This document shows, piece by piece, positions 51,496 through 61,131 of a DNA stretch of 64,000 bases. Both the position numbers and the translations under genes were made by a program. Positions within the stretch are counted from its first letter, which is position 1, and every line of letters begins with the position of its first letter. This DNA comes from JASLEW01 sp035544895 (GTDB lineage Bacteria; Acidobacteriota; Thermoanaerobaculia; Multivoradales; UBA5704), in the NCBI GenBank assembly GCA_035544895.1, contig DASZZM010000031.1:310001-374000 (forward strand). Reading direction: 5' to 3'. The notes below the pieces were generated by a model. It saw nothing but the letters and a program-made list of their open reading frames with translations. It had not been told where the DNA came from and ran no database searches.

Positions 51496-51960
51496 ATGGA
51501 AGAGCAGCTGATTGAGACCTGGAACATTCACGATCGCATCAACCACTATCTGCTGGCCGCCGTGCAGCCTGGGGCCCTGAGCGCGGTCTCGGCGTCCAAG
51601 GGCCGGAACGTTGGCGAGCAATTCGCCCACCTCCACAACGTGCGCTTGATGTGGCTGAGCTCGGCGGCGGCCGAGCTGCTTGCGGGACTGGAAAAGATCG
51701 AGAAAGGCGCCAGGATCGACAACCAGCTCCTCGACGCCGCGCTCGCGGCATCGGCGCGCGCCATCGAGGCCCTGCTGCGCAAGAGCCTGGCGGCCGGCGG
51801 ACGAATCAAGGGTTTCAAGCCGCACGCGGTCGCCTTTCTCGGCTACCTGATCTCGCACGAGTCGCACCATCGCGGCCAGATCGTGCTCACCCTCAAGCAG
51901 TCCGGCCATCCGCTCGACAAGGCGACCGGTTATGGGCTCTGGGAATGGGGCGTCCGCTAG
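51496..51960 (+). CDS. DinB-family protein
   Basis: A 154-residue four-helix protein with the metal triad of the DinB/YfiT fold: His48 in NVGEQFAHLHNVRLMW, and the pair in LISHESHHRGQIVLTLKQSG. GGAGG lies eight bases upstream. Members act as metal-dependent thiol-S-transferases or have no known role. It stands alone between divergent and parallel accessory genes. Confidence 0.85.
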   Translation: MEEQLIETWNIHDRINHYLLAAVQPGALSAVSASKGRNVGEQFAHLHNVRLMWLSSAAAELLAGLEKIEKGARIDNQLLDAALAASARAIEALLRKSLAAGGRIKGFKPHAVAFLGYLISHESHHRGQIVLTLKQSGHPLDKATGYGLWEWGVR

Positions 51961-52111
51961 TTCGATGCCCCTTGCTCAGGCGAGTCGCAACTCCAGAGCC
52001 TTCGTCCCTCCAAGCAGAATACGCTGCTGCGCCGCGACTGTTACGAGGGCGCCAACGGCTGGATTGTGATCAAGGGCAGCGGTGAATTATGCTTTGAGGA
52101 CAGACCGCTCG

Positions 52112-53017
52112 ATGAGCCATGCGATGAAACCACTCAACTTCTTTATCGTGGACGTCTTCGCCGAGGAGCCGCTCGCCGGCAATCCGCTCGCCGTATTCTT
52201 TGACGCCGCCGGCCTTTCCAGCGAGCAGATGCAGCGCCTGGCCCGCGAGATGAACTACTCGGAGACGACCTTCGTCCCCTCATCTACCTCGCGCGAAGGA
52301 GCTTACGAGGTGCGCATCTTCACGCCGGCCGCGGAGATTCCCTTCGCCGGCCATCCTACCCTTGGCACGGCCTTTCTGATCCGGCAGGAGCTGGTACGGG
52401 AGCCGGTCGAGAGGGTCATACTCGACCTCCGCTGCGGACATGTGCCGGTCGACTTCACGTACCGCGACGGCGAGGTCGATTTGCTGTGGATGCACCAGCC
52501 GGAGCCGTCTTTCGGCCGTGTCCTCGACGCCGCGGCGGTCCACCCGGTCCTCGGCCTCGAGCACTCGGACCTCGATCAGCGCCTCCCGGTCCAGGAGGCG
52601 TCGACCGGCCTGCCGTTCATCATCGTCCCGCTGCGCTCCCTGGCGGCGTTGAAGCGGGCCGCCGTCCGGCGGGATGCCTATTTCCAGTTGATCGCGGAAA
52701 CCCAGGCCAAGGCGATCCTGGTATTCACCCCCTACGCTGAGTCACGGGATGACCTCACGGTGCGCGTGTTCACCGATTACTACGGCGTGCCGGAGGATCC
52801 GGCGACTGGCAGCGCCAACGGCGCTCTCGCCGCCTACCTCTGCCACTACCAGGGCCTCGGTTCCGACCGCGTCGAGGTGAGCGTCTCCCAGGGGGCTGAG
52901 ATCGGGCGCCCTTCGCGCCTCTTCCTGCGCGCGCGGCGCGAGGCGGAGCGCATCGCGGTCAGCGTCGGCGGCCGGGTCAAGCGGTTCGCGCGCGGCAAGC
53001 TGGAGAGTCGGCCTTGA
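52112..53017 (+). CDS. PhzF-family isomerase/epimerase
   Basis: A 301-residue protein from ATG 52112 (GAGGA upstream; ATG 52124 is also possible). The PhzF fold is clear: FFIVDVFAEEPLAGNPLAVF, MNYSETTFV with the catalytic Glu, RIFTPAAEIPFAGHPTLGTA, and VRVFTDYYGVPEDPATGSAN. The family catalyses isomerisation of small metabolites (trans-2,3-dihydro-3-hydroxyanthranilate in PhzF itself). No phenazine genes are near, so the substrate is unknown. Confidence 0.9.
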   Translation: MSHAMKPLNFFIVDVFAEEPLAGNPLAVFFDAAGLSSEQMQRLAREMNYSETTFVPSSTSREGAYEVRIFTPAAEIPFAGHPTLGTAFLIRQELVREPVERVILDLRCGHVPVDFTYRDGEVDLLWMHQPEPSFGRVLDAAAVHPVLGLEHSDLDQRLPVQEASTGLPFIIVPLRSLAALKRAAVRRDAYFQLIAETQAKAILVFTPYAESRDDLTVRVFTDYYGVPEDPATGSANGALAAYLCHYQGLGSDRVEVSVSQGAEIGRPSRLFLRARREAERIAVSVGGRVKRFARGKLESRP

Positions 53018-53020
53018 CCG

Positions 53021-55279
53021 CTAGCTCTCCTTGCGAATGAGCTTGCCGAGCTGGAGGCGGTCGGGCTCGAGCAGCTCGGAGATGCGCGCGGGATTGACGT
53101 CGGCGACGATGATCTGGCCTACGTCGGTGGTGACTTCCGCGAAGATGCCGTGCGACTTCATCTTCGCGGCCTGGTATTGGTTGTCGTCGGTCGGGCTCAC
53201 GTAGTGCACCGAGTCGACCTTGTAGCGGTGCACCAGGAAGAGGTGGATCAGGGTCATCAGCCGCTTCTGGCGCAGCTTCTCGTCGAACGTGTTCTGGTCG
53301 CGCACCGAGAGGATGTTGCGGCCGCGGCGATCCTGGATCGGTTCGAAGACGACGTTCGCCTCCTTCTCCTGCTCGCCCGCGACGATCGCGAGCTCGAGCA
53401 GCTCCGCGCCGGCGCGGTGCGGCCGCAGCTCGACGCGCAGCGGGCCGGGAAGCTGGTAGTGCGCGCACCACATCGCCAGCCACTCCTCGAGCAGCTTCTT
53501 CGGCACTTCGGTCTGGATCAGGTGCTGGTGCTGGGTCGAACCCTTGCCCATCGCTTTGGTGGTCGACGTGCGTCCCGAGGAGGCAAGGAGCGCCGCGTCC
53601 AGACGCGGACCCCCGACCAGGGTCTGCGGCGTGCGGTACGGCGACTCGACGAGGCGGAACTGCCGCTGCAGGCGGGCGAGAGCGAGCATGCCGTCCTGGC
53701 GCAGGGCGGTGGCGAATTCCTCCGCCGCTAGGCCGTCGATCTGGTGGCCGCCGTAGGTGATGAAGTTGAAGACGAAACCCATCTTGCCGAGCTCTTCCGG
53801 GAAGCGGCGCATGTCGTCGTCGCTCATCCCGGTCGAGTCCCAGTTGAACGATGGCGACAGGTTGTAGGCCAGCATCCTGTCGGGAAACTCGGCGTGGATC
53901 GCGGCGGCGAAGCGATGGGCATCTTCGAGGTCCGCCGTCGCGGTCTCCATCCACAAGAGATCGGCGAATGGCGCCGCGGCGAGTGACTTGGCCACCGCGT
54001 AGTCGATGCCGCCGCGCACCTGGTAGTAGCCCTCCGGGGTCTTGGCGTGCTCGCAGTCCCAGATCACGTTCACGCCGAGCGACTTCGCCTTCCGGCGGGC
54101 GGCGTAGTGCGAGGCGCCGCGGGCGAAGCGCCGCCAGTCCTCGACGCTCATTGCCAGCGACTCGCCCTCGCCGGCGCGGAACTCCAGCACCTCGGCCACC
54201 GCCTCGCCGTACGTCTCGAGGCCGGCCTCGGTCTCCCACTGCTCGAGAAAGCGGGAGGCGACCTTGTCGACCAGGGCGTCGACGGAGACTTCCCCAGCTT
54301 GCTTGTGCTCCGCGACGCTCTCGGCGGCCAGCTTGGCGAGACCGCTCGTCTCCAGCCAGTCGGCGGCGGCAGCGTACTCCTCCGCGCTCATCGCGTAGAG
54401 AAGATGGCCATTCAGCTCGCCAATCCCCAGATCGTGGAGGCGCTTGACGAGCGCGAGGTAGCTCGCCTTGTAGGACGGCAGGTTGACGTTGGTGGCGCCG
54501 AGGATGAAGGGCTGGTCGCGCTCGTCGCCGCGGCTCTCGAGCAGGTTGGCGGCCTCGGCGTCGGTGCGCGCGACGATCAGACCCGCGACCTTCATCACGT
54601 CGAGCTGGAAGCGCGCCGCGTTCAGGCGCTTGATCTGCTCGTCGGAAGGGACCAACACCTTGCCGCCCTGGTGGCCGCACTTCTTGGTGCCCGGCCGCTG
54701 GTCTTCGATGTGGTAGCCCGGGACGCCGGCCTCGACGAAGCGCCGGATGAGGTTGCGCACGTGGGGATCGCCGCCGTGGCCGGTGTCGGCATCGGCGATG
54801 ATGAAGGGCCGGTAATCCGCCGCGGGCGTCGCCGCGCGCTGCTCGTCGCTCATCCGCGAGCGCAGGAACTGCTGGTTGCGGTCGGCGGTGAGCAGCGCCC
54901 GCACCAGGCCCGCCGCCTCGTCGGCGACCTGGCTCAGCGGGTAGCTCGCGAGGTCGGGCCCCGGGTCCTCGGTCGTCGAGCCCTTCGCCGAGGTCGCCCA
55001 GCCGCCGAGGTAGATCGCCTCGATCCCCATACGCTTCAGGGTCACCGCCTGGCCCGGCGAATAGGGTCCGAAGGTGGTGATGCTCCGTCTCTCTTCGAAG
55101 AGCTGGCGCAGGCGCTGGTGAAACGCCGCCGCGGCCTCGCGCGCCACCGTGTAGTCGTGGGCGATGGTGCCGCGCTGCTCGACCACCTGGCGCGCCGAAT
55201 ACAGACGAGTGATGCCGCAAAAGCGCGGACTGTCGAACCACCGCTGGGTTGCGGCGACTTCCTCATCGAACGAGGTCAT
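53021..55279 (-). CDS. aceA: Isocitrate lyase (long form)
   Basis: A 752-residue lyase that splits isocitrate to succinate and glyoxylate. The catalytic loop KKCGH is at 199-203 and IIADADTGHGGDPHVRNLI precedes it. The C-terminal barrel part has NVIWDCEHAKTPEGYY, LAYNLSPSFNWDSTGMSDDD and STQHQHLIQTEVPKKLLEEW. The length exceeds the 430-residue E. coli form and matches the long AceA2-like group. It lies 16 bases after the malate synthase gene, so both shunt enzymes share a transcript. Confidence 0.94.
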   Translation of the reverse strand: MTSFDEEVAATQRWFDSPRFCGITRLYSARQVVEQRGTIAHDYTVAREAAAAFHQRLRQLFEERRSITTFGPYSPGQAVTLKRMGIEAIYLGGWATSAKGSTTEDPGPDLASYPLSQVADEAAGLVRALLTADRNQQFLRSRMSDEQRAATPAADYRPFIIADADTGHGGDPHVRNLIRRFVEAGVPGYHIEDQRPGTKKCGHQGGKVLVPSDEQIKRLNAARFQLDVMKVAGLIVARTDAEAANLLESRGDERDQPFILGATNVNLPSYKASYLALVKRLHDLGIGELNGHLLYAMSAEEYAAAADWLETSGLAKLAAESVAEHKQAGEVSVDALVDKVASRFLEQWETEAGLETYGEAVAEVLEFRAGEGESLAMSVEDWRRFARGASHYAARRKAKSLGVNVIWDCEHAKTPEGYYQVRGGIDYAVAKSLAAAPFADLLWMETATADLEDAHRFAAAIHAEFPDRMLAYNLSPSFNWDSTGMSDDDMRRFPEELGKMGFVFNFITYGGHQIDGLAAEEFATALRQDGMLALARLQRQFRLVESPYRTPQTLVGGPRLDAALLASSGRTSTTKAMGKGSTQHQHLIQTEVPKKLLEEWLAMWCAHYQLPGPLRVELRPHRAGAELLELAIVAGEQEKEANVVFEPIQDRRGRNILSVRDQNTFDEKLRQKRLMTLIHLFLVHRYKVDSVHYVSPTDDNQYQAAKMKSHGIFAEVTTDVGQIIVADVNPARISELLEPDRLQLGKLIRKES

Positions 55280-55295
55280 GGCACAGGGTCCTCTT

Positions 55296-57179
55296 CTAGC
55301 CTTCGAAGTCCAGGTTCTCGGTGAGGCGGGTGCCGTCCCGGCGGAAGGAGTCGAGGTAGAGGGCGATGCGCTGGCGGGCGGTCGCGAGGTCGTCGTGGCC
55401 GAGGTTGATGTTCAGGAGGTCGATGTACCAGGGCGGCTTCACGGCGTCGAGCACGTAGGCCTCGACGATCGAGCGCGCGATGGGCAGGGTCGTCGGCTTC
55501 GAGTCGTCGTGGACGTCGCGGTCGCGCGCGCTCTGGAGCTTGCGGTATTCCTCGTCGAGCAGGCGCGCGAACAGCTCCGTGGTCAGCGGGGCGCCGGCCT
55601 CGACGCCGGTCTCCGGGTCGCCGGCGGTGAAGGGCGCGCCTTTGTGCAGCCACTCCCAGAGGATGCCGGCGCGGATCTCTCCGGTCGCCATGTCTTCCAT
55701 GAGGTAGAGGACGTCGTCGTCGCCGAAGAAATCGGCCGGCTTCAGGGCGGCGGCCTGGAAGCCGCGCAGGAAGGCGTTGCCGTACTGCATGGCGACGCTC
55801 AGCAAATCGCGCGCGCCGCGCACCGTGCGCGGCGCCGGCTCGAGCAGCATGAGGCCCTCGGCGTCCGCCGGAGTGTAGGTGAGGCGCGGGAACTCGCGCC
55901 CCAACTGATTGTCGGCGCCGGCCTTCTCCCACACCGGCCGCATGATGTGCACCATCTTCCAGTGCGCCACCCACTTGCCGCTCGCCCCTTCGCGCTGCTC
56001 GCGCTCGCCGCCGGCGACCGCCCGTTTCATGCTCGCGGCGACTCCCGCTGCCGAGCCGACCGGGATGTTGGCCTCCATGCCGCCCTGCCACAGGGCGTAG
56101 CGCCCCGCGCGGTCGGGGGTGTTCACCGCCCGCCGCACGCGGTCCTCGTAGCGGCGCATGTAGCCGTAGGTCATGCCGATCGCGTCGATGTTGGGATTCT
56201 GAAAGTCGCGATCCCACGCCAGCGCATCGGCGACGCTGTTGATGTAGTCCCAGCGGCCGGTGTTGAAGCCGACGAAGTGCCTGCCGAGGGCGGCGCGGAT
56301 CTCCATCAACTGGAAGCAGGCTTCGATCTGCTCGACCAGGACGTAGACCTTGATCGCGCCCACCGCGAGACCGAGGTGGCGCTCGAGCGCCGCCAGCAGG
56401 TCATTCCACAGCGCCGCTTCCTCGGCAGTCTGGATCTTCGGCAGGTAGAGGGCGATCGAGGAGCCCGCCCCGCGCAGCGGCTCCTGGTTGTTTACCACGT
56501 AGAGCACGAGGTCGACGATCGATGCCGAGAACCCGGATCCGTCGGCCTGGCGTACATGACGGTCGTCGAGGTGCAGACCGCGGGGACGGAAGATCTTGGT
56601 GGTGAAGTCGAGCTGCTCTCGCCAGTCGGCGATGATCGAGCGGCCGAGGAAGTCCTTCGCCCAGCGGTTCATCTCGCCGGCCACGTCGGCGGCGACCTCG
56701 AGGAAGGCCGGGTCTCTGGCGATCGCCAGCTTCAGGTTGCGCTGGTTGTCGAGCGCCATGGTCTCGAGCTGCCCCAGCGCGTCCTCGCCGTCGAACATCC
56801 ACCCGTCGGCACCCGAGAGCAGGGCGTAGGCGACGTTGCGCAGGCCGGTCCGCAGCGAGGAGCGCGGCCTGGTCGCCGGACCGGTCCCCTGGATCCATTG
56901 GCGCCGCAGGTCGGGAGGGATCTCGCTGCCGATGAAGTTGCCGTCGCGGGCGTCCTGGACCCGGATGCCGGTGCGTGCGATCAGCGCTTCCGGCGCCAGG
57001 AAGGCGATCCGCCGGCCGCTCCGTGCCCGCTCCCGCCGCCGCGCGATGCGCGATGCCATGACTTCCCGCCGGTCGCGGTTGAGAGGCGCGAGGACGTCGA
57101 GGGCGGCACGCGCCGCCGGCGTCAAGACCTCCGGATAAGCCTGCAGCGCCTGTTCGCTGAGCTCGAGTGTCGTGGTCAT
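55296..57179 (-). CDS. aceB: Malate synthase
   Basis: A 627-residue enzyme, somewhat longer than the 530-residue A-form. It joins glyoxylate and acetyl-CoA to malate. Seen are LLSGADGWMFDGEDALGQLE, YLPKIQTAEEAALWNDLL, VYVLVEQIEACFQLMEIRAA, VGFNTGRWDYINSVADAL, MTYGYMRRYEDRVRRAVNT and MEANIPVGSAAGVAASMKRA. The extra length is mainly in the C-terminal domain. With isocitrate lyase it forms the glyoxylate shunt, used for growth on acetate or fatty acids. Confidence 0.93.
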   Translation of the reverse strand: MTTTLELSEQALQAYPEVLTPAARAALDVLAPLNRDRREVMASRIARRRERARSGRRIAFLAPEALIARTGIRVQDARDGNFIGSEIPPDLRRQWIQGTGPATRPRSSLRTGLRNVAYALLSGADGWMFDGEDALGQLETMALDNQRNLKLAIARDPAFLEVAADVAGEMNRWAKDFLGRSIIADWREQLDFTTKIFRPRGLHLDDRHVRQADGSGFSASIVDLVLYVVNNQEPLRGAGSSIALYLPKIQTAEEAALWNDLLAALERHLGLAVGAIKVYVLVEQIEACFQLMEIRAALGRHFVGFNTGRWDYINSVADALAWDRDFQNPNIDAIGMTYGYMRRYEDRVRRAVNTPDRAGRYALWQGGMEANIPVGSAAGVAASMKRAVAGGEREQREGASGKWVAHWKMVHIMRPVWEKAGADNQLGREFPRLTYTPADAEGLMLLEPAPRTVRGARDLLSVAMQYGNAFLRGFQAAALKPADFFGDDDVLYLMEDMATGEIRAGILWEWLHKGAPFTAGDPETGVEAGAPLTTELFARLLDEEYRKLQSARDRDVHDDSKPTTLPIARSIVEAYVLDAVKPPWYIDLLNINLGHDDLATARQRIALYLDSFRRDGTRLTENLDFEG

Positions 57180-57209
57180 CGGGTGCCTCCTCCAAGCTCC
57201 GGCCCAGGG

Positions 57210-58196
57210 CTACCGCGGCGGGCCGTACGAGATCAGCAGTGCCGCCAGCATGGCCGCTCCGATCACCGCATAGATCGCGCGATAGCGCCCCTGCAAGCGG
57301 CGGATGCTCTCGAAGCTCAAGCCTGCGGCGACTACTTCTAACGACCAGTAGAGGTGGAGAGGATAGAACAGGGCGAGCCCCGCGAGCCAGCCCGGGATGA
57401 CGCCGCCGGCGGCCAGCACGATCAGCTGAGCGTAGGCGAAGGCGAAGACGACGAGGCTGGCGATGAAGGCGGGCCTCTTGCCGAACCTCACCGCGTTGGT
57501 CTCGATCCCATTGCGAGCGTCGCCGTCGAAATCGCGCGCCTCCTGGTTGAGGTGCCCGGCCGCGAAGGCCAGGCCAAAAAAGAGAGCCAGGGCCATGCCA
57601 CGCCCGTCGATGGCCCTGAAGACCGAGTAGCCGAGCAGGAAATGGAGGATTCCCCCACCGAGATGGAGGATCGAGCCGAGGACAGGGACACCCTTTGCCG
57701 GAGATGCCGGTCGCGAGTAAAGAAAGCTCAAGGCAGCGACGGCCAAGGCGATGGCCAGCGGGCGTAACCCGAGGAGGCTGAACAGCGCAAGGCTGAGCGC
57801 AAGCAGGGCGACCCACAGCCGCCGGATTGCCTTCCGGCTGACGCCCTTCGTCGCAAAGACGCCCGCAACCTTGTTGGTGTCGTTGAGGTCGGCATCCATC
57901 CCGGCCCAGTCGTTGAGCACGAAGATGTGCGCCACGAGCAGGACACTGGCGGCGGCGAAGAGGAGAAGCGCCCCGACCCGATCCGCGCTCATCGGTGCCA
58001 GGGCAAAGGCGGCGCCGAGCAGGGGGGAGCCCTGCAGCAGGAGGATCTCGCGATAGCGGATGCACGAGAGGTACCGGCGAGCGAGCACGGCGGGAGCCGC
58101 GCGGCCGCCCGCTCCCGCTCGAACGGCCGATCCCCTGCGGTGTTCGGCTTCTCCGGCCGCGAGCGGGGCGCTAGGGACGTGCTCTCGTGTCACCAT
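57210..58196 (-). CDS. UbiA-family prenyltransferase
   Basis: A 328-residue membrane enzyme with about eight helices. The two Asp-rich Mg-prenyl-diphosphate motifs are VLNDWAGMDADLNDTNK (NDxxGxxxD) and LNQEARDFDGDARNG. Between them lies FLYSRPASPAKGVPVLGSIL. It joins a prenyl chain to an aromatic or lipid acceptor (quinone, haem, or other). The substrate is not known. The ATG at 58196 overlaps the upstream gene by 26 bases, indicating a shared transcript. Confidence 0.87.
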   Translation of the reverse strand: MVTREHVPSAPLAAGEAEHRRGSAVRAGAGGRAAPAVLARRYLSCIRYREILLLQGSPLLGAAFALAPMSADRVGALLLFAAASVLLVAHIFVLNDWAGMDADLNDTNKVAGVFATKGVSRKAIRRLWVALLALSLALFSLLGLRPLAIALAVAALSFLYSRPASPAKGVPVLGSILHLGGGILHFLLGYSVFRAIDGRGMALALFFGLAFAAGHLNQEARDFDGDARNGIETNAVRFGKRPAFIASLVVFAFAYAQLIVLAAGGVIPGWLAGLALFYPLHLYWSLEVVAAGLSFESIRRLQGRYRAIYAVIGAAMLAALLISYGPPR

Positions 58197-60933
58197 TCCG
58201 GCGTGTGTCCTCCATATACAACCTGAGCCAGAGCGCATACCCGAAGTCTTCCGACCAGTAGAACCGCGAAGTTCGGGCGGTGAGGTCGTTGTGATAGAGC
58301 AGGGGCGGGCTCCGGCGGACGAAGGAGAAACCGTCCTTCGCGAGGCTCTGGAGGACGCCGAGCGTCTCGGAAGGAGTGGGCCGGGGTCCATCGGCGCTCA
58401 GCAGCCGTTCGAGCAGCCGGCCCGCCGCGAGCCAGACCTCCTGGCCGTCCACCGGCGTGCGCAGCCGCGCCGCGGGAAGGCGGAGCCGGCAGCCGGCCCG
58501 GCGGAGGTCGGCCTGCCGCAGGAGCGGCACCAGGGGCGCCATCCGGTAGTAGACCCAGAGCCGGTTCTCTCCGAGCGCACGGTCGAGGGCGCCGCACAGA
58601 GCCCGCGCGGCTGGCGGATCCGCTTGCGCCAGGAGCAGGAACACATGCATCTGGATGCCGGCGTCGGTCGGGTTCGGGTCCTTCCCCGGGTCGATGCATT
58701 CATAGCGCTCGCGCGGCGCCAGCCAGGTGCGGTAGAGGCCCTCGCCGGTGCGGTACCGCGCGAGGACCGCGACCGTGCGCGGCAGCAGCTCCCGGCGGTC
58801 GCCGGCGGCCAGCCTCCACACCAGCGAGGTGTCGTCCGCATCCGGAGTGATCGCGCAGCCGAGGGAGGGGATGGTCGGCCCGTCGGGCCGGCCATGGTAG
58901 CGCACGAGTCCGCTCGCCTCGATCTGGCCGTGGAGGTGAGCGCGCGCCCTGGCCAGGTTTTCGCCGAGGCCCGCTGCCGCCGCCACCGGGTCGAGCAGAT
59001 CGATCATCATCGCGGTGAGGAAAGTGTTCATCTCGGGCCGCGGGTCCTCGAAACGCGGTGCCGCGGTGTAGGAGGTGAGCCAGAAGCCCGCGTGCTGCTG
59101 GTGGGAGCCGAGGAGCGCTGCCGCTTCCCGAGGGGCGGCGCCAAGCTCGGGGTCCTGCACCAGCGAACGTGGTGAGTGGGTTGCATCCGGCTTGGTGCGA
59201 CTCGCGGCAACCATGATCTCCCACCGCGCCACCGGCAGGGCCATGGCGCCGCCTGGGACCCGCACCGCGGCGGCGAGGACGTGTGCTCCAGGGGCGACGC
59301 CGTCGGTCCGCAGGTCGATGCGCCAGCCGGCCGGGCCGTCCTCGCACAGAGCGGCCCTGACGTCGGGCCGATCGAAAAAGGTCGCGGTCACTCCGTGCGG
59401 CTGTCCATCCAGGGTGACCTCCAGGGCGGCTGGAGAATGGCCGCTGGCCAGGGCCCACCCTTCTATGGCCAGGGGCGTGCCGGCGGTGACGACCTCGACC
59501 TGGCGGCCTCCGGCGGTCACACTATCGATGCTCCCGAGGGTCCGGGACTCGTCTTGCCAGCAGGTGAAGGCCGGATCGTGAAGCGCCCGGCCGTGCCGCA
59601 GCTCGGCAATGAACGGAGTGTTCCTGGGATCCCAGGCCGCCCGCATTTCACCGCGGCCAGGGGAGGCGGCGAAGATTGCGCCGTCGCTCGCGCCCGTATA
59701 CCAGAAGGCGCCCACTGCCTGAACCGCCATCGAGGCGCAGGCGGCCAGCACGAAGGCCAGACGGCCGGCGCCGCGCAGGGCGGCGAGCGCCGGCGGGAGC
59801 AACCAGACGAGCAACGGCAGGAGGTCCGTGAGCCAGCGTGGACCCCATGAATAGCCGGCTCGCCAATCGGCCTTGGCGTAGAACAGCACTTGGGCGAGCG
59901 CGGCGACGCCGACCGCAAGAGTCAAGGCGCGAGTGCCGCGGTCGCGCAGCCCGTGCCACAAGGCGGCGGGAACGAGGAGCAGGAACGGCGAGAAGACGAG
60001 CAGCCCCCGCGTCGGGCTGACCAGCAACCCCGCGACGCCGCTCAGCAGCCCATGGTGGAAGAAGGCCCCACGCTCGGGAATCCCGTAGGCGCCGAGGATA
60101 TTGCCCGCCGCCGCGGCGTTGTAGCCCAAGACCAGGCCGAGGGGCACCGCCGCGCCCGCCGCCAGCGCCGCCAGCCAGAGCGCCCGCTGCCCCGCCCAGC
60201 GCAGACCATAGAGCCCAAGTGCCGCCGCCAGGAGGGCGTCGGGAGGACGGTTGCCGGCGATGAGGCCGCAAAGAGCCCCCGCCGCCAGCGCACGAGGGAT
60301 CGTGCACGGACCCGTGAGCAGGAGGAGGGCGCCGGCCAGCAGCAGCTCGGCGAGACCGTGCTGCCAGAGAGCCTGGCTGCCGATCATCCAGGTATTGCTT
60401 CCGAAGGCGAAGGCGAGCGCGAGCAGCAGCGCGTCCGCGGGCGGGGCTCGCCGCCGCAGGAGCAGGTAGAGGAGAGCCGCCGCCGAGGCGGCCAGCAGAG
60501 AGGCGGTCAGCTTCTCCATCACTTTCGCCACGCGCAGCAGACGCGGCTCGGTCCAGCCGCGGAGGTTGAGGTAGCCGACTGCCGGGAGGTAGAGCGGCGC
60601 GATGAGCACCGGGAGCACCACCGGGTACAGCGAAAGCGAGTGGCCGGCGCGGCCGTTTGCGATCCAGTAGGGCTGGGCATTGCCCTCGCTGACGACGTCT
60701 CGGATGGGGTCGAGCAGCACGCTGCCAAACCGCCAGATGCCGAACGGCAGGTAGCGCGCGGGAAGCGTGTCGCCGGTGCCGATCGACCGCAGGTTGGCGT
60801 TGTAGACCAGCAGGCAGCAGAGTCCCAGCAGGACGCTGGCGCGAACGTCGCGACGCCTCCGCGCCGGCTCCGGGCCACCGGCTGGCGAAAAGCGCGCAGG
60901 CGCCGGAGGCCTCACATCTGGAGACAAGATCAT
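58171..60933 (-). CDS. Membrane protein with C-terminal DxDDT (terpene-cyclase-like) domain
   Basis: A 920-residue protein. The N-terminal half has about 11 helices and GT-C-like features (NLRSIGTGDTLPARYLPFG with acidic loop, SLYPVVLPVLIAPLYLP, FGSNTWMIGSQALWQHG). A beta-rich segment lies around 480-590. The last 300 residues are helical with EMNTFLTAMMIDLLDPVAAA, SGLVRYHGRPDGPTIPSLGC and ITPDADDTSLVWRLAAG; the DADDT resembles the DxDD(T) motif of class II terpene cyclases and (alpha/alpha)6 repeat proteins. It overlaps a UbiA gene. A function in prenyl or glycolipid chemistry is inference. Confidence 0.6.
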   Translation of the reverse strand: MILSPDVRPPAPARFSPAGGPEPARRRRDVRASVLLGLCCLLVYNANLRSIGTGDTLPARYLPFGIWRFGSVLLDPIRDVVSEGNAQPYWIANGRAGHSLSLYPVVLPVLIAPLYLPAVGYLNLRGWTEPRLLRVAKVMEKLTASLLAASAAALLYLLLRRRAPPADALLLALAFAFGSNTWMIGSQALWQHGLAELLLAGALLLLTGPCTIPRALAAGALCGLIAGNRPPDALLAAALGLYGLRWAGQRALWLAALAAGAAVPLGLVLGYNAAAAGNILGAYGIPERGAFFHHGLLSGVAGLLVSPTRGLLVFSPFLLLVPAALWHGLRDRGTRALTLAVGVAALAQVLFYAKADWRAGYSWGPRWLTDLLPLLVWLLPPALAALRGAGRLAFVLAACASMAVQAVGAFWYTGASDGAIFAASPGRGEMRAAWDPRNTPFIAELRHGRALHDPAFTCWQDESRTLGSIDSVTAGGRQVEVVTAGTPLAIEGWALASGHSPAALEVTLDGQPHGVTATFFDRPDVRAALCEDGPAGWRIDLRTDGVAPGAHVLAAAVRVPGGAMALPVARWEIMVAASRTKPDATHSPRSLVQDPELGAAPREAAALLGSHQQHAGFWLTSYTAAPRFEDPRPEMNTFLTAMMIDLLDPVAAAAGLGENLARARAHLHGQIEASGLVRYHGRPDGPTIPSLGCAITPDADDTSLVWRLAAGDRRELLPRTVAVLARYRTGEGLYRTWLAPRERYECIDPGKDPNPTDAGIQMHVFLLLAQADPPAARALCGALDRALGENRLWVYYRMAPLVPLLRQADLRRAGCRLRLPAARLRTPVDGQEVWLAAGRLLERLLSADGPRPTPSETLGVLQSLAKDGFSFVRRSPPLLYHNDLTARTSRFYWSEDFGYALWLRLYMEDTRRNGDTRARP

Positions 60934-61131
60934 CGGTGGGATTGGGGTAGCAAGCGGTCGCTTGGGCAGCGGAAGGTGCCTACTTGCTCGGCGGAGACCA
61001 CTATGCTACCAATGAGCGCGCCAGCGCAAGCTGTGGTCGCGCCGGCCGCTAGTGACACTAGGTCAGCGCCGAGGGTCCGCGGTGGTTCCACCTCTCGGGC
61101 GCCGTCTTCATCCCACTCGAGCTCGCCGGCG

